In this document: positions 1 through 6,099 of the stretch, one piece after another
How positions within the stretch are numbered: position 1 is the stretch's first letter
Layout: each line of letters begins with the position of its first letter
Origin: Acidobacteriaceae bacterium
Lineage (GTDB): Bacteria; Acidobacteriota; Terriglobia; Terriglobales; SbA1
Reading direction: 5' to 3'
Assembly: GCA_003136335.1 (NCBI GenBank)
Contig: PLEA01000669.1
Span: 193 to 7,491, forward strand
Length of the DNA: 7,299 nucleotides
Notes under the pieces: model-generated
Seen by the model: only the letters and a program-made list of their open reading frames with translations
Databases searched by the model: none
Told to the model about the DNA's origin: nothing
Program-made: the position numbers and the translations under genes

Positions 1-917
1 CGCAGCAGCGGCGGATAAAAATGGGCGTGGAAATGACATTCCGGATGCTCGATGCCATCGGTCGGCGACTGGTGAAAGCCCATCGAGTAAGGGAAGGGAA
101 CTCCGAAAACCTTGTCGTAGGTGGAAGTAACGCGATGCAGAATGTCACTTAAAGATTGGACTTCCTCGGGCGCGAATTCGTTCATGCTTCCAAAGTGTCG
201 CCGACTGCAAACCAGAATCTCAAACGGCCAAACCGCCCAGAAGGGCACGAGCGCAACGAAACCGTCGTTCTCACAGACCACGCGCACTGGCTGCCGCTGT
301 TCCAATGCGACGTAGTCACATAGAAGACAGCGGGTGTGCGATTTCAAGTAGACCCGCTGGGCAGCCAACTCCTTGGAGGGTGCTTCGGGAATCGAAGACG
401 TCGACCAGATTTGGCAGTGAGGATGCGGATTGCTGGCGCCCATCATGGCCCCACGGTTTTCGAAGATCTGAATGTGGTTGATATTTTCGAGGCCGCCCAA
501 TTCGCGGAATTGTCCCACCCAAGTGCGGACCACCAGTTCGATCTCTTGCAGTCCCATGGTCGCAAGTGTGAGATCGTGACGCGGAGAGAAACAAATCACT
601 CGGCAAATTCCAGGTTCAGCTTCGGCGACCAGCAGGCCCATGTTGTCGACATCGAGACGAGCGTGGGCGGTTTCGGGTTTCAATGCGGCGAAGTCGTTCT
701 CAAAGACGAAGGTCGTGGCGTACGCAGGATTTTGAGTCCCGCCGGCGCGCATGTTGCCGGGGCAAAGATAGCAGTTCGGGTCGTAAGCGGGCTCGGACGC
801 GGTTGGTCGCGGCGCGACTTCTCCTTGCCACGGACGCGTTGTGCGATGCGGCGAGACCAGCACCCATTCGTTAGTCAGGGCATTCAGGCGGCGATGGGGA
901 TCTTCAGTGAGTTTCAA
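1..917 (-). CDS. galT: Galactose-1-phosphate uridylyltransferase, partial (C-terminus beyond window)
   Basis: The enzyme transfers UMP from UDP-glucose to galactose-1-phosphate in the cytoplasmic Leloir pathway, making UDP-galactose and glucose-1-phosphate. I translated this minus-strand frame by hand: 305 uninterrupted codons run off the left edge, against about 350 for the family. Visible landmarks are C49-x2-C52 (CYLC) and H114, expected zinc ligands; the active-site motif NPHPHCQIW with H165-P166-H167, where H167 matches the uridylylated histidine; and HFHAHFYPP near residues 295-303, matching the C-terminal metal-binding His region. The start is TTG at 917..915: an in-frame TAA lies at 938..936, no ATG or GTG lies between them, and a GAGG Shine-Dalgarno sits 6 nt upstream. 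No galK or galE is visible nearby. Nothing looks damaged. The family call is essentially certain; the exact start slightly less so. Confidence 0.96.
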   Translation of the reverse strand, partial: MKLTEDPHRRLNALTNEWVLVSPHRTTRPWQGEVAPRPTASEPAYDPNCYLCPGNMRAGGTQNPAYATTFVFENDFAALKPETAHARLDVDNMGLLVAEAEPGICRVICFSPRHDLTLATMGLQEIELVVRTWVGQFRELGGLENINHIQIFENRGAMMGASNPHPHCQIWSTSSIPEAPSKELAAQRVYLKSHTRCLLCDYVALEQRQPVRVVCENDGFVALVPFWAVWPFEILVCSRRHFGSMNEFAPEEVQSLSDILHRVTSTYDKVFGVPFPYSMGFHQSPTDGIEHPECHFHAHFYPPLL

Positions 918-923
918 GTGCGG

Positions 924-927
924 CCTC
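924..927 (-). promoter_or_regulatory. Shine-Dalgarno GAGG deciding the TTG start of galT
   Basis: Read on the minus strand, GAGG lies 6 nt before TTG at 917..915. With the in-frame stop at 938..936 this leaves TTG as the only reasonable initiation codon at the conserved N-terminus (MKLTEDPHRRLNALT). Confidence 0.6.
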
Positions 928-1020
928 GCAGCATTTTACGATGAGGGAGGCGAGTTGCGGCGTAGCATCGTGCTTGTGCGGCGGTTCAGCAACGAGACAG
1001 ACCCCCGCGGTAATGCGAAC

Positions 1021-1096
1021 GTCCGCCGGGCTTCGCCCCTTCGACTCGCTGCGCTCGCTCAAGGCAGGCTTCGGCGGGACAGCCGAGGCGGCTGTC
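1021..1096. repeat. GC-rich intergenic inverted-repeat element (REP-like)
   Basis: This element fills much of the 190-nt spacer between galT and the gene at 1108. Outer arms GTC-CGCCG (1021-1028) and CGGCGGGAC (1072-1080) are complementary with one bulged base. Between them GGCTTCG occurs at 1029-1035 and 1067-1073, around a core with CGACTCGCTGCGCTCGCTC. It is followed by a perfect 8-bp stem GACAGCCG (1078-1085) / CGGCTGTC (1089-1096) with a 3-nt AGG loop. Sequences of this style (TTCGACTCGCTGCGCTCGCTCAAGG, GACAGCCGAGGCGGCTGTC) are, from memory, dispersed between genes in acidobacterial and related genomes. Repetition elsewhere cannot be seen in this window. It could also act as a terminator-like structure for the upstream pair, although no T-run follows. 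Confidence 0.5.
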
Positions 1097-1107
1097 GCAA
1101 ACGTGGG

Positions 1108-2466
1108 TTATTGGCTCGCTGAAGCTCCTGAGGACTCGAATGTTTCCGGGGGGTCAAAGAAGCATTTGTGCCAGAGTGCGGAATCCGATAATGTGCCGGC
1201 TCTCCACTGCTGAAGCGTGGTCATGGTAGTGGCGATCATGCCGCCGTCGGCGGAATCAAAAATCACCACGATGCCCGCCAGTGCTGAAGGGTTCTGCGCC
1301 ATTTCCTTGTAGCTTTTTTCCAGCAGAAATTTGGTGTACTCCAGCCGCGCTTTGGGCCCGGCATCGCTCGCACTGTCATCAACTTTCTGCACCGAGATAA
1401 TTTTCACACTCTTGTCGCGAAGCGGTTCCCAATCTCCCGGGAAGGGCGCGGTTTCTTCGCGAATGACGTGAAACAAATCTGCGGCGGGCCTCAGCGCGGA
1501 GGCTGTGGGCGCGTCGGTGTCGGCGATGCCATCGGGCATCTCGACGCTGTTGCGCCAGATCCATCCCCGCGACAGGCCGGAAATGCGCACGTGCACCCAG
1601 TCCGCGTTGAAGTCGAGCATTTCGAATTCATCGTGCATGCTCGCAAGAAACTGCGGCTTCGCATTCAGGCTGGGAGTGGAAACTACCGGCGTGCCGGATT
1701 TCTTGACGGCCACCAGATTCTTGGGATGCGCCTGGTTCTTGAGAGTCTCCTCCAGGCTGTCGGCTTCGGTCTGCAATGCGCTGTCGGATTTTACGGCGTT
1801 CTGTGCATCGGGAGGTCGTTCCCGCTGCTGAGTTGCCAAGCCCTGGCTCAACGTCGATGAGAATGTTCGATCGGTTTCGGGGAATTTGGGAGCGGGCGCG
1901 GAGATCGTCGGCTGTGCCTCTGCTGGAGGCTCGGCGGACGGCTTCGGGGTCGAGACCGAAGCGGTTCGGCTGCCGCTCTCGGTCGAGCTTTTCGCGAGTT
2001 GCTCCGTCAGTTGATCAAGAAGGTCGGTTTCGAGCCGGCCGTTGGAAGTCAGCAACTGATATCCCGAGCGAGAAGCCACAGGATCGGCGTACCATGCCGT
2101 TACTTTTGTGCTGACCCGCACCAGCGCTCCGCCCGACGGCGTCGAGCTGACCTGGACTGCGGACTGGTAGTAGGCGCGCTGGTAGCGCTCCAGGGGATGT
2201 TCTCCGGGATTGGCGAATCCGTCCAAAGTCGGAAGATGTCCGGCTAAGCTGGATTGCAACGCCGTCAGCGCCTTTTCAATCGTGGCCTTCGACTGCGGGA
2301 AGACGCGTTCGTTGGGATTGGTTTGGGCCGGCACTTGCACGGCGACGAGAGCGGCAAAGATCATGGCGGACGACAATGCCCACAATACAAACTTCCCCGA
2401 AGCCCTGACTCGGGACCTCCTGACCCGGGAGATCATTATTCTGGATCTCATGATTCTGGATCTCAT
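1108..2466 (-). CDS. Secreted/periplasmic protein with putative SH3-like domain, function unknown
   Basis: I do not recognise a named family for the whole 452-residue protein. Residues 1-25 are very basic and repetitive (MRSRIMRSRIM, then SRVRRSRVR). Residues 26-48 are hydrophobic and end in VPAQ, consistent with a signal peptide or signal anchor. Residues about 52-160 look folded, with several Tyr/Trp positions. Residues 161-250 are a low-complexity Ser/Pro/Ala/Thr/Gln linker. Residues about 255-312 resemble a bacterial SH3-like domain (LNAKPQ...DWVHVRISGLSRGWIWRNSVE). Residues 328-440 form another conserved-looking domain with a hydrophobic strand LAGIVVIFD and several Trp. The start ATG overlaps the stop of the upstream gene (ATGA), with GGAG 8 nt before it, so translation is probably coupled. 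In-frame ATGs at 2451 and 2436 are alternative starts. A role at the cell envelope is inference. Confidence 0.85.
   Translation of the reverse strand: MRSRIMRSRIMISRVRRSRVRASGKFVLWALSSAMIFAALVAVQVPAQTNPNERVFPQSKATIEKALTALQSSLAGHLPTLDGFANPGEHPLERYQRAYYQSAVQVSSTPSGGALVRVSTKVTAWYADPVASRSGYQLLTSNGRLETDLLDQLTEQLAKSSTESGSRTASVSTPKPSAEPPAEAQPTISAPAPKFPETDRTFSSTLSQGLATQQRERPPDAQNAVKSDSALQTEADSLEETLKNQAHPKNLVAVKKSGTPVVSTPSLNAKPQFLASMHDEFEMLDFNADWVHVRISGLSRGWIWRNSVEMPDGIADTDAPTASALRPAADLFHVIREETAPFPGDWEPLRDKSVKIISVQKVDDSASDAGPKARLEYTKFLLEKSYKEMAQNPSALAGIVVIFDSADGGMIATTMTTLQQWRAGTLSDSALWHKCFFDPPETFESSGASASQ
2407..2466 (-). repeat. 15-bp tandem repeat, four degenerate copies, encoding pentapeptide repeats
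   Basis: Reading the minus strand from the start codon, the copies are ATGAGATCCAGAATC, ATGAGATCCAGAATA, ATGATCTCCCGGGTC and AGGAGGTCCCGAGTC. The first two differ only in the last base. They encode MRSRI, MRSRI, MISRV and RRSRV, ahead of the hydrophobic segment. Three copies start with ATG, giving three in-frame starts 15 bp apart, and the fourth contains AGGAGG. Confidence 0.85.
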
Positions 2467-3422
2467 GGCACCTGCTCCAATTCGTCACGCAGGATCCATC
2501 CGTGTTGGCCCTCGTGGGTTTCCACTCCAAGCCAATAAGGCGTAGAGACCACAATCAGAACCTCCGTACCCGCGGGCAGGGATTGCAGAGTGGTTGCGGT
2601 GTGGAAGGGCGCCGACTGCAGCGGCGCCCCCGGCGCCTTCACCAACCGTTGGAGTTGCCGCCTGAGATCGTGGACGTGCTGTTCCAAAGTCGGGGGAGAG
2701 GATGGCGCATCCGCACCGGGTGGAGCATCAGTGTTGGCAGTGCTCGCAGGGACTGGCGCAGGGACGGCGGCGGCGGGCGTCTGGTCAATCGAAGCCGGCT
2801 GTTGCATCGTGACAGCGTGCTCCTGCTTTTCCTTCTGGGCCTCGACGGTCTGGGCTTTCATCAGATCCATGGCGTCAAGGTGGTCGTGGATGTCCTTATA
2901 CTCCGCACTTTCAACGGAGCCGTTGGAGGCGTGACCGACGTGGCGGAAATCCTCCACAAAACGCGCGTCAATGCGAAGGACGGTGTTCTTGTCGCCCTGG
3001 GCCTGCACGACGTAGCGGACTGCCAGAGTTCCGACGTCACTACTGTCCTTGAAATTCCGAGGGTCCAACGCTTTCAGGCGCACTTTGTAAAAAACCTTGC
3101 CGCCCTCGGTCCACGCCGGAAAAACCCGGGTGGAAATTGCGGGAGTGGCGTCGGTAATGTATTCGTCCTTGTTGTACTCCTTGGTTCCCCGAATGATTCC
3201 GTTCTGCGCTATGTCCTGGACGACCTGAGAGACTTCGGCCTCTGGAAACGGAATGTTTATGATGAGGCCCATGCCGTATTGGACGGCATCCTTTTCCCGG
3301 GCGGGAAGGGGAAGAGCGGCCAGCGTGAAGATCAGGATGACGGCGGTTTTGCACAATGTTCTTAGGCCTGACCTTCCGCAGGAACCCGACACCGCTTCCG
3401 CAGAAGTTTTTGAGATCACCAC
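2463..3422 (-). CDS. Secreted protein with C-terminal SH3-like domain, function unknown
   Basis: This is a 319-residue protein I cannot assign to a named family. Residues about 20-41 (RTLCKTAVILIFTLAALPLPA) look like a signal peptide core with cleavage near ALPLPA. Residues 45-160 form a beta-rich domain (GMGLIINIPF, TRVFPAW, KVFYKVRLKAL, VRYVVQAQG, TVLRIDARFVEDF). Residues 170-205 are charged and probably helical. A Pro/Ala-rich linker covers 207-245, a short helix follows (LEQHVHDLRRQLQRLV), and a C-terminal SH3-like stretch runs from about 278 to 316 (PAGTEVLIVV...YWLGVETHEGQHGWI). The start is GTG at 3422..3420, chosen because GGAGGA lies 8 nt upstream. It is the first gene of a coupled pair with the downstream SH3-like protein, which overlaps it by 4 nt. 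The shared layout of signal, folded domain, low-complexity linker and SH3-like region suggests the two proteins act together outside the inner membrane; that is inference. Confidence 0.85.
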   Translation of the reverse strand: MVISKTSAEAVSGSCGRSGLRTLCKTAVILIFTLAALPLPAREKDAVQYGMGLIINIPFPEAEVSQVVQDIAQNGIIRGTKEYNKDEYITDATPAISTRVFPAWTEGGKVFYKVRLKALDPRNFKDSSDVGTLAVRYVVQAQGDKNTVLRIDARFVEDFRHVGHASNGSVESAEYKDIHDHLDAMDLMKAQTVEAQKEKQEHAVTMQQPASIDQTPAAAVPAPVPASTANTDAPPGADAPSSPPTLEQHVHDLRRQLQRLVKAPGAPLQSAPFHTATTLQSLPAGTEVLIVVSTPYWLGVETHEGQHGWILRDELEQVP

Positions 3423-3430
3423 AAAGAAGT

Positions 3431-3436
3431 TCCTCC
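3431..3436 (-). promoter_or_regulatory. Shine-Dalgarno GGAGGA for the GTG start at 3422
   Basis: GGAGGA on the minus strand lies 8 nt before GTG at 3422..3420. It supports a GTG start for the 319-residue secreted protein; no ATG is available near the N-terminus in that frame. Confidence 0.7.
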
Positions 3437-3444
3437 GTAGGCCA

Positions 3445-3474
3445 AGAGTCTCAACTGTGAGTTAGCGCTGTCAA
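3445..3474 (-). promoter_or_regulatory. Candidate sigma70-type promoter with flanking direct repeats
   Basis: On the minus strand a perfect TTGACA (-35) at 3474..3469 is followed after 18 nt by GACTCT (3450..3445), a poor -10 match that keeps A2 and T6. The heptamer TCAACTG (plus strand) occurs at 3451-3457 and 3471-3477, exactly 20 bp apart, within or beside this candidate promoter. The predicted leader to the GTG start would be only about 15 nt. Without the repeats this would be weak. Confidence 0.3.
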
Positions 3475-3518
3475 CTGCTGCCATTTTCTTGGAGACTTGA
3501 TCGCCAGAAAGAGCCCTT

Positions 3519-3600
3519 TCCGATTTTACTTTGTAAAAAAATTGTTAAATTAAAGATTTGTAAAGCCTCTTGCAAAACGTTACAGGACCATTGTAGGATT
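3519..3600. promoter_or_regulatory. AT-rich divergent intergenic core with TTTGTAAA-type repeats; candidate promoter of the cytochrome cluster
   Basis: The region between the divergent genes (3423-3763) contains no convincing gene. Its core is markedly AT-rich compared with the surroundings. TTTGTAAA occurs at 3530-3537 and again at 3557-3564 (27 bp apart), with the variant TTGTTAAA at 3542-3549 between them. A weak plus-strand promoter can be proposed: TTGCAA (3570-3575), 18-nt spacer, TAGGAT (3594-3599), each matching 4 of 6 consensus bases. That would give an untranslated leader of roughly 155 nt before the ATG at 3764. The repeats could be regulator sites, but I recognise no known operator. 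Confidence 0.35.
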
Positions 3601-3753
3601 CCGTTCCGGTACAGTGGTAGGACCTTCTGGAGAAAAATCGGTTTAGAGGCCCTGCCAGAAGCACCCATGAGGGAAGGGGTCTCAGTGCGTTTGTTTGGTG
3701 TTTGGCGCCAGTTCGGCCTTTGCGTTGTGGAACGCATTCAAAAGAAAATTGCT

Positions 3754-3758
3754 AGGAG
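3754..3758 (+). promoter_or_regulatory. Shine-Dalgarno AGGAG selecting ATG 3764
   Basis: AGGAG lies 5 nt before ATG 3764. This favours that start over the in-frame TTG at 3695 and puts a normal signal peptide at the N-terminus. Confidence 0.6.
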
Positions 3759-3763
3759 TCGGC

Positions 3764-5170
3764 ATGCGTGTGGGAATGAAGTCTCTTCTTTGTAAGGTGG
3801 CACCGTGGGGGAAACATTTCCTGGCGGCGGCTCTGGTTCTGGCTTTCCTGATCCTAAGCGGCAGCCAAACGGCAAACGCCCTTCCGGCCTTTGCTCGAAA
3901 GTACGGCCTGCGCTGCTCAGCGTGTCATGAGTCCTGGCCGATGCTGAATTATTTTGGCCAGAAATTCAAAGACAACGGCTACCAGCTTATGAATGATCGG
4001 GATGCCCCGATCTGGCAGAATCCGGGCTACTGGCCGGTTACGTTCCGCATCGTGCCGATCTGGCATCGGGTGAGCACGGGAAAAGTTGCGGTCGACCAAG
4101 GGTCGGGGATCTCCCGGATCACGACCTCGGGTTTTGACCTAAGCGGGTTGGACTTCCATACCGGTGGCACGCTGGAAAAGAATTTCTCGTTTTACGTGCT
4201 GCCGTCTTCCGACGCCACTGCCTCCTTCCACTTTGAGACGGTGATGGCCCGGCTGGACAACTTGTTCGGCAGTCCCTGGCTCAACCTGAAGCTGGGTAAG
4301 TTCGAACTCGACAACCTGCTGTCTGAAAAGCGAATTCTGACGCTGACTGGCAACGGCGGCATTTACCAGCTTTATCACTTCGTTCCGGTTGGCGACGGCA
4401 ACATCTTCGGCCAAATGGGAGATAACCAACTGGGCGTCGAAGTAATGGGTCACTCGTACAACGACCGTACCCGATACTCAGCAGCGCTCCTCAGTTCCAC
4501 AGACGGAAACGTGGGCCTGCCGTACGGCAATGCCTATACCGGCTTCTTTGCAGCTAGCCAGGCGTTCGATGCGGGCAAACTTGGGGTGGATCGCATTGGC
4601 GCCTATGCCATGATCGGACAGGCGCCGACTTATTATCTGACATCCGGCACGGTGCCAATCCCCGGTTCGGGACTGAGCAACAAGTCATTCAGCCGCGAAG
4701 GCTTCGTCGGACAGTTTTATTTCGGCCAGCACTTCGATCTGCAGGTGGTGACGCAGCATGGCGAGGATGACGCCTGGTTTGGACAGGGGTACGGCGACCC
4801 AATCGATAATGCGGGTGCGCCTAACAACCTGAATGGCACTGCCCTCCCGGCCGGATCACAAGCACCCACTTGGAACGGCGTTCTGTTCGAACCTCACTAC
4901 GTGTACAGTCCTCAGCTCATCTTCATTGGGCGCTATGAGACGATTCGCATGTCGCGTCAGGCCACGCCTGGCAATGCTTCGAACCTGGGCAATATCTCGA
5001 CCTACACGCTCGGATTTCGCTACAACCCGTTCATGACGAGCCGGGCCGGTTTTGCCTGGCACAACGAGTACAACTGGCTGCACCAGGATGGCACTGGGCC
5101 CCTGATTGGTCTGAACACGACCAACGTAAATACCAGCGAACTGCTTACGGGATTTGACTTTGACTTCTAG
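3764..5170 (+). CDS. Cyc2-like outer-membrane porin-cytochrome fusion (one heme plus beta-barrel)
   Basis: The 468-residue protein has a signal peptide (hydrophobic 18-33, likely cleavage after TANA, residue 39). A short cytochrome segment follows at once: LPAFARKYGLRCSACH, heme motif C51-x2-C54-H55, then PMLNYFGQKFKDNGY. The pattern FAR-x2-G-x2-C-x2-CH-x3-P-x-L-x2-FG-x2-F is, from memory, the N-terminal signature of Cyc2-type Fe(II) oxidases. The remaining ~390 residues show alternating amphipathic strands rich in Tyr/Phe/Trp and loops with Gly/Asn/Asp, and the chain ends in GFDFDF, the terminal Phe expected of outer-membrane barrels. Length fits Cyc2 (roughly 400-490). Start ATG 3764 has AGGAG 5 nt upstream; a longer form from TTG 3695 lacks a ribosome site, and ATG 3776 is a minor alternative. 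It probably carries electrons across the outer membrane. The donor is unproven, since related porin-cytochromes occur in organisms not known to oxidise iron. Confidence 0.8.
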   Translation: MRVGMKSLLCKVAPWGKHFLAAALVLAFLILSGSQTANALPAFARKYGLRCSACHESWPMLNYFGQKFKDNGYQLMNDRDAPIWQNPGYWPVTFRIVPIWHRVSTGKVAVDQGSGISRITTSGFDLSGLDFHTGGTLEKNFSFYVLPSSDATASFHFETVMARLDNLFGSPWLNLKLGKFELDNLLSEKRILTLTGNGGIYQLYHFVPVGDGNIFGQMGDNQLGVEVMGHSYNDRTRYSAALLSSTDGNVGLPYGNAYTGFFAASQAFDAGKLGVDRIGAYAMIGQAPTYYLTSGTVPIPGSGLSNKSFSREGFVGQFYFGQHFDLQVVTQHGEDDAWFGQGYGDPIDNAGAPNNLNGTALPAGSQAPTWNGVLFEPHYVYSPQLIFIGRYETIRMSRQATPGNASNLGNISTYTLGFRYNPFMTSRAGFAWHNEYNWLHQDGTGPLIGLNTTNVNTSELLTGFDFDF

Positions 5171-5174
5171 AGGG
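5169..5174 (+). promoter_or_regulatory. Shine-Dalgarno AGAGGG overlapping the upstream stop codon
   Basis: AGAGGG begins inside the TAG stop (5168-5170) of the porin-cytochrome gene and lies 6 nt before ATG 5181. It favours 5181 as the start and suggests translational coupling of the two cytochrome genes. Confidence 0.5.
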
Positions 5175-5180
5175 ATGGAC

Positions 5181-6047
5181 ATGCGGATAAGATTGCGGAT
5201 GTGGACGCTGTTAGTGGGCGCAGCTGCGGTGTTGGTGCTCCCGTTGCCTTCCTGGGCCCAGCTCACGCAGTACGATTTGCAGACGCGGATGGGCACGGAC
5301 AGCCACATCGGAAAAATTACCGGCCATGCCAAGGACGGCAAGGCCGACTACCGCCGGTATTGTGTGGGTTGCCACGGGGAATTAGGCGACGGGAATGGCG
5401 AGAATTTTCCCTGGGTCGACCCCAAGCCCCGCGATTTCCAATTGGGCATCTTTAAGTGCCGCTCCACCCCGACGGGAACTTTGCCCACCGACCAAGATCT
5501 TTTCGACACCCTCGCTCGCGGCCTCGACCGCTCGAACATGCCGCAATGGAGCACCTTCACCAAGCAGCAGCGCGCGGACCTTGTGGCCTGGGTTAAGCAC
5601 TTCTCTCCGCGCTGGGTAAGCGAGAAACCAGGAACGCCGATCGAGATTCCTGCAGAGCCGGAAGTTACCGCCGAACGCATCAAAGCCGGGCGCGATGTAT
5701 TTGCGCGGGTGCAGTGTTGGAAGTGCCACGGCGTACTGGGTCAGGCCAATGGTCCGTCCGCCGCGACCCTGACCGACGATCAGGGCCGGCCAATCGCCGC
5801 TTACAACTTTACCGAGGGATCTCGGCCAAAGTGCGGCGATACCGATCGCGATCTCTACAGAATCTTCATGACCGGTTTGGATGGCACTCCGATGCCTTCT
5901 TTTGCCGACAACATTAAGCCGGATGAGGCATGGGATTTAGTCTTCTATCTGCGAACCCTTATGTCTCAGCCCAGCAAAGAAAAAGCTATGGCGAAGCAAC
6001 TTGGACTGAAGCCGGTTGATCCGAATGCCCCAGCTGGGCAACAATAG
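5181..6047 (+). CDS. Secreted diheme cytochrome c (Cyc1-like position and role)
   Basis: This 288-residue protein is probably a periplasmic electron carrier. A signal peptide (residues 1-26, ending PSWA|Q) precedes two cytochrome c domains. The first has C61-x2-C64-H65 (CVGCHG) and probable axial Met120 (SNMPQW); the second has C179-x2-C182-H183 (CWKCHG) and probable Met238 (GTPMPSF). The halves look duplicated: each has CxxCHG, a K-C pair (C93, C218), an aromatic/Asp-rich helix (DLFDTLARGLD / DLYRIFMTGLD) and the Met loop. The extra cysteines C93 and C218 sit at matching places and might form a disulfide. Start ATG 5181 is preferred because AGAGGG (5169-5174) lies 6 nt upstream; ATG 5175 abuts that site. 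The gap to the upstream porin-cytochrome stop is only 10 nt, so the two are almost certainly co-transcribed. Its position matches diheme Cyc1 of the A. ferrooxidans rus operon; orthology is not shown. Confidence 0.92.
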   Translation: MRIRLRMWTLLVGAAAVLVLPLPSWAQLTQYDLQTRMGTDSHIGKITGHAKDGKADYRRYCVGCHGELGDGNGENFPWVDPKPRDFQLGIFKCRSTPTGTLPTDQDLFDTLARGLDRSNMPQWSTFTKQQRADLVAWVKHFSPRWVSEKPGTPIEIPAEPEVTAERIKAGRDVFARVQCWKCHGVLGQANGPSAATLTDDQGRPIAAYNFTEGSRPKCGDTDRDLYRIFMTGLDGTPMPSFADNIKPDEAWDLVFYLRTLMSQPSKEKAMAKQLGLKPVDPNAPAGQQ

Positions 6048-6085
6048 GGTTAAAATGTCACGGATTCACGCCCACTTCGTACTTT

Positions 6086-6091
6086 AAGGAG
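6086..6091 (+). promoter_or_regulatory. Strong Shine-Dalgarno AAGGAG for the cupredoxin gene
   Basis: AAGGAG lies 8 nt before ATG 6100. It is the best ribosome site in the plus-strand cluster, in line with high expression of a soluble carrier. The 52-nt gap after the diheme cytochrome gene shows no clear promoter or terminator. Confidence 0.65.
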
Positions 6092-6099
6092 AGATTTCT

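Noticed and set aside
316..606. 96-codon minus-strand open frame
   Set aside because: It lies out of frame within galT; the neighbouring frame encodes the HPH active site.
336..944. 202-codon plus-strand open frame
   Set aside because: It is antisense to galT, whose minus-strand translation carries all family motifs; the plus-strand product has no recognisable features.
2502..3365. 287-codon plus-strand open frame
   Set aside because: It is antisense to the secreted SH3-like protein, which has a good ribosome site, signal peptide and coherent composition; the antisense product is rich in Arg/Gly/Val as expected of a GC-rich shadow.
3695..3763. N-terminal extension of the porin-cytochrome from TTG 3695
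   Set aside because: No Shine-Dalgarno at suitable distance, and it would place 23 extra residues before a normal signal peptide; ATG 3764 has AGGAG.
3667..3798. Possible 43-codon upstream ORF (ATG 3667) before the porin-cytochrome gene
   Set aside because: It overlaps the start of the real gene in another frame, has no convincing ribosome site and no recognisable product; a leader peptide cannot be excluded.
4856..5341. 161-codon minus-strand open frame
   Set aside because: It is antisense across the end of the porin-cytochrome gene and the start of the diheme cytochrome gene, both with clear protein signatures.
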